DNA of 64,000 nucleotides from Clostridia bacterium (lineage in GTDB: Bacteria; Bacillota; Clostridia; Saccharofermentanales; Saccharofermentanaceae). Where the stretch lies: contig JAEEWG010000011.1 in NCBI GenBank assembly GCA_016287245.1, positions 1 to 64,000 on the forward strand, written 5' to 3'. Positions 50,842 through 59,364 of the stretch are shown here, piece by piece. Within the stretch, counting starts at the first letter, position 1, and each line of letters begins with the position of its first letter. The translations under genes and the position numbers were made by a program. The notes below the pieces were generated by a model. The model was not told where the DNA came from. It was given only the letters and a program-made list of their open reading frames with translations, and did no database searches.

Positions 50842-52035
50842 TTAGCCCAGTTCTACCTTGTTGCTGCCATCCAGAGAAGCTCGCATGGTCTTCGTTCCGG
50901 AAGCATCCATGTAGTACACGCTGTCGCCCACGATCACGAACTTCGCAGAACCGATGTTCTCCGAGAGGATCTGTGTCTGGATCAGGTCCTTATCGAGGAC
51001 ATAAAGTCCGTCAGATGTAGCCATATAGAGCTTGCCGTTCGCGTAATTTTCGGAGCACGGGGAGTATCTGTTGACTTGTCGTATATCGCTGCCGTCCATC
51101 TTCACACGGAGGTATCCGGCTATGCTTCCGTCTGCGGCATCTCCGTAGAAATAGATCCACTCGCCATCGCTGAAGAATGTTTCTCCGTTACATGCATGCG
51201 GAGTCATGCCGAGTTCTGTCTTGCCGTTGCCATCGAGATCCATGGAGTAGATGAATCCGAAGAAGTATCCGCCGTTGGCAAAGTCCGTCGGATCCGAGAA
51301 GAAGATCTTGTCGTTTGTGATGCAGAAAGCAATATCTGCCGGCATTGCAGTCTGCTGCTTTTCGAAAAGAACCGCCTTATTGCTCCCGTCCAGCGCCGTC
51401 TTTACGAGGCAGCTGTTCTCGCTGTAATAAAGATTGTCGTTATATACTGTCAGATTGGCGATCTGGCCTTCGCTGATCTTCTTTACCGAACCATCAGAAA
51501 GGCTCACTTTGGTGATCGCGTTCTTGCCTTCACGGAAATAGAGGGCATCGGATGTCAGGTTCAGGCAGTCAATGGAATCCGCGGAATAAAGTTCCTTCTT
51601 CTCGCCCGAAGCGTTATCTTCCTGGATCAGTGTGACCTGGGATTTTCCGGACGGATGCATCACATAGAAGGAATAGCGGCTGTTACCTGTAGCAAATCCG
51701 CCGTTTCCGATGTTGCCGGCGCCAAGTACCACATCTGCGGTTTCCGGCTCAGCTGTCGTCTCCGCCTGCGATTCAGAAGCATCCGAGGAGCTTTCCGGAT
51801 CAGCAGAAGTTTCGGAACTTCCTTCTGTGGCAGATGTATCTTCGGAGGAAGGAGCTTCCGTTTCCTTGCTCTCTTCAGACTCCGGCTTCTCTGTCGCCTC
51901 GATCTTCGTTTCAGTAGTTTTTTTCGTTTCTTCTTTCTTGTCATCCGACTTCGAGCATGCTGTAGAACCAAAGATGCAGACCATAAGCAATGCGGTGATC
52001 AGTTTGCTGGAAATCTTGTTGTCACGACGTTTCAT
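50842..52035 (-). CDS. DUF5050-like propeller lipoprotein (paralogue of the gene at 57.9 kb)
   Basis: A 397-residue lipoprotein (lipobox STAC). A Lys/Thr/Glu/Ser linker runs to about residue 100. The rest is a six-bladed-propeller-like chain of DUF5050 type with repeated LYYSE, IFFSD, IYFYG and VYYMD strands. It begins with LGAGNIGNGGFATGN, nearly the same as the protein encoded at 57888-59261. Role unknown, probably surface binding. The start at 52035 is chosen for the signal peptide; GGGGG lies 11 bases upstream. Confidence 0.75.
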   Translation of the reverse strand: MKRRDNKISSKLITALLMVCIFGSTACSKSDDKKEETKKTTETKIEATEKPESEESKETEAPSSEDTSATEGSSETSADPESSSDASESQAETTAEPETADVVLGAGNIGNGGFATGNSRYSFYVMHPSGKSQVTLIQEDNASGEKKELYSADSIDCLNLTSDALYFREGKNAITKVSLSDGSVKKISEGQIANLTVYNDNLYYSENSCLVKTALDGSNKAVLFEKQQTAMPADIAFCITNDKIFFSDPTDFANGGYFFGFIYSMDLDGNGKTELGMTPHACNGETFFSDGEWIYFYGDAADGSIAGYLRVKMDGSDIRQVNRYSPCSENYANGKLYMATSDGLYVLDKDLIQTQILSENIGSAKFVIVGDSVYYMDASGTKTMRASLDGSNKVELG

Positions 52036-52133
52036 AAGTCTCTTTTCCCCCATAAAATGTTTCAAGTTATTTTCTTTATCGCAGGCATAATACCATGTAA
52101 TACACCTCGAAAAGTGAGAACTTTGTCATACAG

Positions 52134-52163
52134 AAAAATCTCACCCTTTTGAGGTGAGATCGT
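52134..52163 (-). terminator. Terminator of the PH-domain-like membrane gene
   Basis: On the minus strand ATCTCACC pairs with GGGTGAGAT around TCAAAA, followed by TTTT. Confidence 0.85.
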
Positions 52164-52174
52164 AAGGCTGGGAA

Positions 52175-52681
52175 TCAGCCGGCTTTCCGCTGTTCCTTCT
52201 TTTCTTTTATGAGCATATATGCCTGATAAAGCGGGATATCCACATACGGGCGTCTGTCCCGCTCGCCGGAAATAAACCCGGCCAGGCCTACGGTCGTCGA
52301 AGCATTATCCGAAAGAACGATCTTTTCGCCGGAACCATAGAACATCGTCATCTTCAGGCGGTATTCCGTGTGGTGATTCCTCGTTCGGGTATATTCTTCC
52401 GTTTCTACCGTGCCGATGTCGGAGATGGCGATCCTCTTATTACTGAAGAGCCGTTTGATCGAAACTTCGTCATCACTTACCACAATGGATGCCCCCACGA
52501 TCAGATCCAGGACAAACCACAGTACAGTCAGGAAGAAAATGACTAAGCTTACGATCATAAGCAGGGTCACCTGCATGATCAGAGTGACCATACAAAACAG
52601 GACAGCAAGTAAAATGGCGATCTTGGCCCACATATTCTCGTGCCGGAGCCTAAACTTCCTACTTTCGGCGCTATTACTCAT
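52175..52681 (-). CDS. Membrane protein with bacterial PH-like domain
   Basis: A 168-residue protein with two membrane helices (about 20-65), followed by a beta-rich domain of the bacterial PH type (VSDDEVSIKRLFSNKRIAISDIGTVE, then MTMFYGSGEKIVLSD). Function unknown. AGAGG lies close before the ATG and a TATAAT (minus strand, 52742-52747) lies about 60 bases upstream. It is divergent from the aldo/keto reductase operon. Confidence 0.7.
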   Translation of the reverse strand: MSNSAESRKFRLRHENMWAKIAILLAVLFCMVTLIMQVTLLMIVSLVIFFLTVLWFVLDLIVGASIVVSDDEVSIKRLFSNKRIAISDIGTVETEEYTRTRNHHTEYRLKMTMFYGSGEKIVLSDNASTTVGLAGFISGERDRRPYVDIPLYQAYMLIKEKKEQRKAG

Positions 52682-52789
52682 AATACCTCTCCGTTTCTAT
52701 CCCCCTACCTATTTTACACCTTTTGCCGGCCACCCTTTTTCATTATAGTGTGATGACCTGAAAAATGGTAGATTTCCGCTTGTTCTTCT

Positions 52790-52810
52790 TATACGCGCGT
52801 ATAGTATAAT
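52790..52810 (+). promoter_or_regulatory. Promoter with perfect 14-bp palindrome
   Basis: TATACGCGCGTATA (52790-52803) is a perfect palindrome lying directly before TATAAT (52805-52810). A TTGTTC 19 bp before the -10 could be the -35. A repressor at this site would block the aldo/keto reductase operon. Confidence 0.65.
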
Positions 52811-52856
52811 GAATCTGACGGTCGTGGTTTTCTTTCAGCACATGGAGGCATCTTCT

Positions 52857-54041
52857 ATGAATACGCGTAATGGTTTTCCGATCCTGGGCTTCGGCTGTAT
52901 GCGTTTTAGCACCAAAGGCCGGAGCATCGATTTTGAAAAGGCGGAGGAACAGATCCTCCGTGCGGTCGATCTCGGGATCACGTACCTTGATACCGCCTAT
53001 ATCTATCCCGGAAGTGAGGATACCGTCGGAAGGATCCTCGAAAAGCATGCTCTTCGGGAAAAGATCACGCTGACTACGAAACTTCCACAGTATCTTGTCA
53101 AAAAGCGCGAGGACCTCGATAAATATCTCGACGAGGAATTAAAGCGTCTTCGGACAAGTTATCTCGACTACTATCTTTTCCATCACATGACGGATATCGC
53201 GCAGTGGGAAAAACTCCTGTCCCTCGGAGTTACGGAATGGATCGAAGAAAAGAAGGCGGAAGGCAAGATCCGCCACGTGGGCTTTTCTTTTCACGGAAAT
53301 ACGGAAATGTATCTGAAGATCCTTTCGGCATATTCCTGGGAGCTGAGCCTTGTGCAGTATAACTACATGGATGAGAATTCACAGGCCGGGAAAGACGGCA
53401 TCGCGGAAGCATATAAGAGAGGGATCCCGGTATTCATCATGGAGCCGCTCCGGGGAGGAAAGCTCGTGGATCTTCTTCCTGAAAAGGCGAAAAAAGAGAT
53501 CGCTTCGGATCCTCATGGGTGGACGCCGGCGGAATGGGCGTTCCGGTGGCTTTGGAACCAGAAGGAGATCACCTGCGTGCTGTCGGGAATGAATTCGATC
53601 CCGATGATCGAGGAAAATGCCAGGATCGCATCTTCTGCCGAGGCAGGCGCATGGGGAGATATGGAGTTTTCCATGATATCGAAGATCCGCGGCTACATCA
53701 ACGAAAACACGAAAGTCGGATGCACGGGCTGCAAGTATTGTCTGCCGTGCCCGAGAGGAGTAGATATCCCGGGTATCTTCTCCTGCTATAATCATATGTA
53801 TTCCGAGAAGAAAAGCTCGGGAAGAAAAGAATACTATCAGACCATCGCGCTCCGGCTCGAGCCGGCCGATGCGTCGAGATGTGTCGGGTGCGGGAAATGC
53901 GAGACCCACTGTCCGCAGAGCATTCCGATCCGGGAAAAACTAAAAGAGGCAAGTGCTGCACTTTCTCCCCTTCCCTACAAGGTCGCGGCGAAAGTGTCCA
54001 GAAGATTTATGGTTGGAAAGAAAAGGAGATCCGGGGTATGA
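52857..54041 (+). CDS. Aldo/keto reductase with C-terminal 4Fe-4S domain
   Basis: A 394-residue enzyme. The TIM-barrel part keeps Asp45, Tyr50 and Lys75 of the AKR catalytic set (DTAYIYPGSE, TTKLP). The C-terminal 90 residues have two Cys clusters, CTGCKYCLPC and CVGCGKCETHC, typical of the ferredoxin-like tail seen in many clostridial AKRs. It reduces carbonyls with NAD(P)H or ferredoxin. GGAGG lies eight bases before the ATG at 52857. Its stop overlaps the next gene's ATG. Confidence 0.9.
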   Translation: MNTRNGFPILGFGCMRFSTKGRSIDFEKAEEQILRAVDLGITYLDTAYIYPGSEDTVGRILEKHALREKITLTTKLPQYLVKKREDLDKYLDEELKRLRTSYLDYYLFHHMTDIAQWEKLLSLGVTEWIEEKKAEGKIRHVGFSFHGNTEMYLKILSAYSWELSLVQYNYMDENSQAGKDGIAEAYKRGIPVFIMEPLRGGKLVDLLPEKAKKEIASDPHGWTPAEWAFRWLWNQKEITCVLSGMNSIPMIEENARIASSAEAGAWGDMEFSMISKIRGYINENTKVGCTGCKYCLPCPRGVDIPGIFSCYNHMYSEKKSSGRKEYYQTIALRLEPADASRCVGCGKCETHCPQSIPIREKLKEASAALSPLPYKVAAKVSRRFMVGKKRRSGV

Positions 54042-56356
54042 AACAAGGTGGCAGATCAGGGAAATTTTTGGTTCGGCTGGAGTGCATTTTTCTTATGTTT
54101 GCACTTCTTTTCTCATCGCTTGCATTAGGCGGCTGCACGAGAAAAAAGACGAAAAAGGAAAAAGAGGAACAGGCGTCCAGGGCCAGCGCCAGTAAGGCAT
54201 TTCGGGATGCAACGCAAGAAGAGTCAGAGACGGAAGAGGAGATAGAAGAGCCAAGCGAAACGGAGCCTCTTTCAGATGACGAAGCAAAGCCCCGAGCACA
54301 GGAGATCGCCAAAACTGTCGGGCTTTCCGAAGAAGATCTTCGCGGGAAGTATTCTCTTTTCCTCAGGTATGCGGATGCGGTAGCAGGAAATCCGGATCTT
54401 CTCGACTTTGACTGCTATATGTATAAACTGTTCCCGATCGTCGCAGATCACCTGAAAAACGAGAATGAATCGTACTTCCTTCGAAAGGTCAACAATCTTG
54501 CATTCGAGTTTCTGAAATCGAATAATCCCGAACCATGGGGCGGATTCCTGCCTGGCCCGAACAAGATCCAGATCTTAGCAAGCGCCTACGACCCGAGTCC
54601 GGCAGAGCTCAAAGCTACGGGCGTGTATCACGAACTCATACATTTCATCGACTACTGCATCGATGGAATGCCCACTTACTGTTACGCTTTTTCGAATGAA
54701 CAAACGGCAGACGATGAGGACAAGGAGTTCCTACATGCAGCCTACTGGGTTGAGGGAGGTTCCGAGCTCTTCTATTCCAGATATTTCACGCACGCACCGG
54801 AAACCGGTGCCTACATCGTCGCCGAACAGTTTCTGGTCGCACTGGAGTATATCTTCGGAAGCGACATGGTGGAAGAATACTTCTTCAGCCATGAGACCGA
54901 TCCGCTCTTCGTCGGACTTCTTATGGATAACGGATTCACTGATGACGAGATCGTAAAGCTTTATCACGTGATGGAGAAGATGGGCGATCGGAGCGAAATT
55001 ACGGATCCTGAAAACTATATGGATCCGCAGGAAGCGCTCATCCGTCTTTATATCAACAAGATCGGACCGGACTACGAAAAGGACGCTGCCTTCTGCCGGA
55101 TCCTGGCCACGATGGAAGATGATCTTCTGAAAGTTATCCCCTCTTCCTACAAGGAGTTTACAAACACACTCAAAAGATTCTCAGAAAGCGAGGAAAAATC
55201 TTTCCTGAAGAGGATCAGAGAAGAAAAAGGCTACTCTTCGGAAGGCATGAGCTTTCTTCTCCCGCCGTCCCCGGCCTTCGTTGACGGGGAACTCAAACTG
55301 ACAGGTCTTTTCTATGTAAAAGAGAATGGGAAAACGGTCCCGAAGGCCGTGATCATGGACTTCGACTTTACTACGAATACCATTCTGAATTTCGAAGTTT
55401 ACGACAACTGGGTCCCGGAGGCCATCGAGAAACCCCAAAAACTTCCTTCGGATGCTTCTCAGGAAGGAAAAGACTTTGTCGCCTCGCAGATGCAGGATAA
55501 TTCGTCTGCACATGATCTAAAGATGAAAGGCAGTGACGGCAGTCTTTCCGGACTTTATGACCGGGCAAAAGACATCGCATTTACGTACGGCATAGAAGTC
55601 TGGTTTGGCGATCTGACGCCTTCCGGTGCACTCTACTTCGATGACATTATCGCCTATGATCCGGATATGATCAGCAATGCACTCGACCAGATCGAAGAAG
55701 TGCTGTCGATCTATCCGAGAGACTATCTGGAGCGGTTCCTTTTCAAGTATTATACGGGGGTGGCGATCTGCCTTTACTATGGGAACTTCGAATACAATAA
55801 CCCGTCGCATCTTTTCCTGAAGAACAAGAATTTCCTGATGCTCTATGTCGATGTCGGCCTCGATCGCGTACAGGGATATCCCGGTGCATATGAGATCAAG
55901 AATATGTATTTCCCTTCCGCAGGCGACATTGCCTGCCAGCTGATCTGCGATATCTGGCATCAGACGGAAAACATCATGAAGAACAGAAATGCCTTCTTTG
56001 ACGAAGTGACGTACAGCGATACGAGCTGGCAGGCGCTGAATCCGAAAGGATCATCGTATCTTCATACCGAAGATATGGAGACGCTTTCCAAGAGCTTCAA
56101 AAAAGACGATTCAGCGTATTTCCTTTCAGCGGGAGCACTGGCTTCTCCGGAGAACGACCGTCTTCTGACCTACGAGTACATGATGCTCTGCGCGCTCACC
56201 GGCACATCTCCCAGCGAGCTGTCACCGGAGTTCATGGCCAAGATCACGGAAATCGAGAATATGATCCGCTTCTACTTCAGTTCCGATAAATGGGGCACTT
56301 CCACCTCGTGGGAAGATGCCATGAAATCGGTGAAAGTAACGGGTCAGGAGGGATAA
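54038..56356 (+). CDS. Lipoprotein with zinc-metalloprotease-like motif
   Basis: A 772-residue lipoprotein (lipobox LGGC, Cys33) with a Lys/Glu/Ser linker. Residues about 85-440 look like a gluzincin-type helical protease domain: HELIH at 198-202 and Glu239 or Glu243 in WVEGGSELFYSRYF as possible third zinc ligand. The last 330 residues are a second domain, mixed alpha/beta, of unknown kind. ATGA overlap with the aldo/keto reductase shows translational coupling, an unusual partnership. Activity is inferred from the motif. Confidence 0.7.
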   Translation: MKQGGRSGKFLVRLECIFLMFALLFSSLALGGCTRKKTKKEKEEQASRASASKAFRDATQEESETEEEIEEPSETEPLSDDEAKPRAQEIAKTVGLSEEDLRGKYSLFLRYADAVAGNPDLLDFDCYMYKLFPIVADHLKNENESYFLRKVNNLAFEFLKSNNPEPWGGFLPGPNKIQILASAYDPSPAELKATGVYHELIHFIDYCIDGMPTYCYAFSNEQTADDEDKEFLHAAYWVEGGSELFYSRYFTHAPETGAYIVAEQFLVALEYIFGSDMVEEYFFSHETDPLFVGLLMDNGFTDDEIVKLYHVMEKMGDRSEITDPENYMDPQEALIRLYINKIGPDYEKDAAFCRILATMEDDLLKVIPSSYKEFTNTLKRFSESEEKSFLKRIREEKGYSSEGMSFLLPPSPAFVDGELKLTGLFYVKENGKTVPKAVIMDFDFTTNTILNFEVYDNWVPEAIEKPQKLPSDASQEGKDFVASQMQDNSSAHDLKMKGSDGSLSGLYDRAKDIAFTYGIEVWFGDLTPSGALYFDDIIAYDPDMISNALDQIEEVLSIYPRDYLERFLFKYYTGVAICLYYGNFEYNNPSHLFLKNKNFLMLYVDVGLDRVQGYPGAYEIKNMYFPSAGDIACQLICDIWHQTENIMKNRNAFFDEVTYSDTSWQALNPKGSSYLHTEDMETLSKSFKKDDSAYFLSAGALASPENDRLLTYEYMMLCALTGTSPSELSPEFMAKITEIENMIRFYFSSDKWGTSTSWEDAMKSVKVTGQEG

Positions 56357-56387
56357 TTCTTCCGTTCGAAAAGATCCGTTCCGGCGC

Positions 56388-57704
56388 TTATTTATCCGAG
56401 AGCCACTGCCAGAGGCTAAGGCTTCCGTCGGTGCATTCATCGTTGAAGAAATAGATCCAGGAGAAATGACCGTAGTACTGGTACGGCTGACCATCCTCCT
56501 GAAGATATCCCTTTGTGTCATGCACGTCCTGGAAAACGGACGAGTGCAGGTCTTTTGCGCCGGCTTCCTTCAACCTTGCGATCAGGGGTTCTTCGTAAAC
56601 TGCGGGGATAACGGTCTTATCGTTTTCGGCATAGACGAACCACATCGGAACGTCCTTTAAGGCGTTGATCCTATCCTCCGGAAGTCCCTCCGGATCCAAG
56701 ATCTCGCAGATCGGATAGGCCGCCGCGAATTTCCCAGGATAGTTCATGAGAAGATCGATCGTCATGTAGCCGCCGTTTGAGCAGCCGCCGAGCATGATCC
56801 GCCCCTTATCCACGTGATGGGTATCAGCAAACTTTTCGATCAGCTCCATCAGGTCATTTACGTAGATGGAGTCGCAGCCGGCATTCTCATTCCAGTTCTT
56901 CCCGTTATCGGCAAACTCGATCCAGGCCGTCGGGCACTGCGGTACGAGGACATAGGCGCCGTCCATCACGGTCTGGAAATCATCTCTGAAAAGTGCGACG
57001 ACTTCATTTCCATAGACGGTCGTCGTCGGATCGGTGCCGCCTTCTCCGCCGCCATGGAGCCAGATGACTAAGGGGCGTTTATTCTCTGCCGTGGCATTTT
57101 CAGGTTCATAGGCAGCATAGGAGAAAGTGTGTCCTTCCGATCCGGTAAAAGAACCCTTCGTGTCGACCCGATTCAGTTCCGGGAAGTCCATTTCCGTCAC
57201 ATAAGAGAGCACTTCCCCGCTCTGTAACACTGTTACAGAATAGTCGGAAAACCAGTGATTCGAGGAGGTGTAGTTATCAAAGTATAAGAGCAGGCCCTCA
57301 TCGGGATGGTCCTGCAGCTCGACCGTAAGATAGAGGTTTTCCTTATAGGAGGAAAGGTCTACTTTCTTCCCTTCCGCATCGGAATAGAAGGCATCCTTCA
57401 CTTTTCTCTCATCACTATAGGAAGAAGATCCATCCTTCTTCTCTTCTTTTACCGAAAACATATCCGCAGTAAGTGCATCTTTCTTCTCATCCGGGATATC
57501 GATGATCACTTTTTCCACAGAAGGGCCGAAATCGTAGCCGCGGACGACCATTTTGCCGGGGGACGAAGAAGCGGTCTTCCCGTTTTCCGAAGTGTTTCCG
57601 TCCGAATTTTCCTTATCCGCGCCGTCGCAGGAGGAAAGGCAGGAAGCCATGAGCATACTCATGGCAAGAATCAGTGTAGTGTGTTTTTTAAAATAGCTTT
57701 TCAT
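56388..57704 (-). CDS. Lipoprotein alpha/beta hydrolase (PHB-depolymerase/prolyl-oligopeptidase-like esterase)
   Basis: A 438-residue lipoprotein (Cys in LMASC or LSSC). A beta-rich N-terminal domain (to about 180) is followed by an alpha/beta hydrolase: oxyanion region RPLVIWLHGGGEGG, nucleophile Ser in GGCSNGGY, and acid and His in the last 70 residues. The domain layout matches secreted esterases such as LpqC or acetyl-xylan and feruloyl esterases. It is probably an outer-surface esterase. GGGG lies nine bases before the ATG at 57704. The coding sequence includes the palindrome at 57221-57239. Confidence 0.85.
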   Translation of the reverse strand: MKSYFKKHTTLILAMSMLMASCLSSCDGADKENSDGNTSENGKTASSSPGKMVVRGYDFGPSVEKVIIDIPDEKKDALTADMFSVKEEKKDGSSSYSDERKVKDAFYSDAEGKKVDLSSYKENLYLTVELQDHPDEGLLLYFDNYTSSNHWFSDYSVTVLQSGEVLSYVTEMDFPELNRVDTKGSFTGSEGHTFSYAAYEPENATAENKRPLVIWLHGGGEGGTDPTTTVYGNEVVALFRDDFQTVMDGAYVLVPQCPTAWIEFADNGKNWNENAGCDSIYVNDLMELIEKFADTHHVDKGRIMLGGCSNGGYMTIDLLMNYPGKFAAAYPICEILDPEGLPEDRINALKDVPMWFVYAENDKTVIPAVYEEPLIARLKEAGAKDLHSSVFQDVHDTKGYLQEDGQPYQYYGHFSWIYFFNDECTDGSLSLWQWLSDK

Positions 57705-57738
57705 AATGTGTTTTCCCCAATGCTTTTTCATAAGGTAG

Positions 57739-57800
57739 ATTATACAGTAGAATCGCTCCGAATGTGACGAATGTGACGTTTCTCTTACCATTTATGTGAC
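57739..57800. promoter_or_regulatory. Divergent promoter region with tandem 9-mers
   Basis: GAATGTGAC is repeated head-to-tail without a gap (57760-57777) and ATGTGAC occurs again at 57794. A TATAAT on the minus strand (57739-57744) serves the esterase gene, and the repeats lie at its -35. Such direct repeats suit a response regulator. Confidence 0.55.
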
Positions 57801-57887
57801 AGTTCGTTCATCAGGAGCGCGGCACTTACGTGTACTATGAATGTACCGGGGTCGTGTCCGGTATGTTACCAACAAGGAGGTAATCTT

Positions 57888-59261
57888 ATGAAAAAGTTTA
57901 AATATACGAAATTGATCGCTTCTGTCATCGCATGTGCCTGCCTCTTCTCGGCTTGCGGCGAAGACAGCGAGAGCACCACGAAGGCAGAAAAGAAAAGAAG
58001 TGAAACAGAGATCACTTCCGCTGCGATCGAAGATGACGCCAAGGATACAGAAAAGAAATCTGATGCTGTAACAGAAAACAAGGGCGCTAAGGAGGATTCT
58101 GAAAAGGGTCCTGATAAGAATACGGACAATGCTTCCGAGAACGCTTCTGAAAATGCTCCGAAGAAGGCCCAGGACAAGAGTGCCGACGATCAGAAGAATA
58201 ACGCAACTCCGCTCAAGGATGAGCCGGCAAAGGAACCTTTTGATCCGATCGTTACCGATGATACGGCTTCTGAAGTAAAAGATCCGTCCACGGACAAGGG
58301 TTCGACTCCGGCAACCGCTGCGATCACCCTTGGCGCAGGTAACCTTGCTAACGGCGGTTTTGCCACCGGTAATGACCAGTTCGTCTATTACGTGACACAT
58401 CTGGAAGACGGCCGTCTTACGATCACACAGGAAAACCGCACAAGCGGCGAGAAAAAGGTGATCCGCACAACAGCCTACAGCCCGAACAAGACGCTCGACA
58501 GCCTGTCACTTTCCGGCAACGCGCTTTACTTCCGTGAAAGCGGCGGCAGCGACGCGAAGGATTCGACGTACTCGATCATTAAGATGGATCTCAGCTCTTT
58601 TGAAACAGAGATCATCTACGGCGGTAATATCTCCAACGTGATCGTAGATGGAGATTTCCTCTACTTCAGCGACGACGGCGCGATCATGAAGATCGGGAAA
58701 AACGGCGGTGACGCCACGGAGCTTTTCAAGGCGGAGCATTCGGCAATTACAGCCAATATCGTTTTCTGCATCGCCAACAGCAAGATCTACTATTCGGATG
58801 CGACGAACTTCGCCACCGGCGGTATGTTCTACGGCAAGATCTATTCCATGGATCTCGATGGCCAGAACAAGACCGTGATCTCTTCCGATGTGGAAGCGAA
58901 GAACGAGGATATATTCTTCTCTGACGGAAAAGCTCTGTACTTCTATGGAAATACGGAAAAGGACGGCGCCGGCTACTTCACCATGAAGCTCGACGGCAGC
59001 TCTCTTGATATGATCTCCAAGGCAGCTCCGTATTCGAGAAACATCTCCGAAAACGCAGATGTCGTCTGTAACTCCGATGAGCTCTATGTCGGAAAGAATT
59101 CTTCCGACCACCAGCTCCTCTATACCGGCAAGATCGATTCTGCCAAGATCGTGATCGTAGGTGACGACATCTACTTCATGGTCAGAGACGATAATTCCGG
59201 ATCTAAACTCACTTTGAAGAGAATGACCATCTCCGGTCAGAACGAGACCGTACTCGGATAA
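57888..59261 (+). CDS. DUF5050-like propeller lipoprotein (paralogue of the gene at 50.8 kb)
   Basis: A 457-residue lipoprotein (lipobox FSAC). The linker is long (about 22-145), rich in Lys, Glu, Asp and Ser. The propeller begins TLGAGNLANGGFATGN and runs through the same strand series as the protein at 50842-52035. The linkers differ in length and sequence while the propellers match, so the paralogues have diverged most in the stalk. AAGGAGG lies seven bases before the ATG. Confidence 0.78.
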   Translation: MKKFKYTKLIASVIACACLFSACGEDSESTTKAEKKRSETEITSAAIEDDAKDTEKKSDAVTENKGAKEDSEKGPDKNTDNASENASENAPKKAQDKSADDQKNNATPLKDEPAKEPFDPIVTDDTASEVKDPSTDKGSTPATAAITLGAGNLANGGFATGNDQFVYYVTHLEDGRLTITQENRTSGEKKVIRTTAYSPNKTLDSLSLSGNALYFRESGGSDAKDSTYSIIKMDLSSFETEIIYGGNISNVIVDGDFLYFSDDGAIMKIGKNGGDATELFKAEHSAITANIVFCIANSKIYYSDATNFATGGMFYGKIYSMDLDGQNKTVISSDVEAKNEDIFFSDGKALYFYGNTEKDGAGYFTMKLDGSSLDMISKAAPYSRNISENADVVCNSDELYVGKNSSDHQLLYTGKIDSAKIVIVGDDIYFMVRDDNSGSKLTLKRMTISGQNETVLG

Positions 59262-59301
59262 TTTCATATAGCGTTTTTTCTACCCCCCCTGATCAAATAT
59301 A

Positions 59302-59343
59302 GAAGCGCCTCCTGCCCGTCCGGCAGGAGGCGCTCGACTTTTC
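59302..59343. terminator. Bidirectional terminator between convergent genes
   Basis: AGCGCCTCCTGCC and GGCAGGAGGCGCT form a perfect 13-bp stem with a five-base loop, followed on the plus strand by CGACTTTTCT. It serves the DUF5050-like gene and probably the convergent one. Confidence 0.9.
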
Positions 59344-59364
59344 TCATCGATCTTATCTTAGGGC

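Noticed and set aside
17117..57239. The 15-base palindrome as a parS site, CcpA cre or GlnR/TnrA box
   Set aside because: parS is TGTTNCACGTGAAACA, cre needs a central CG, and TnrA/GlnR sites have a seven-base spacer; none fits.
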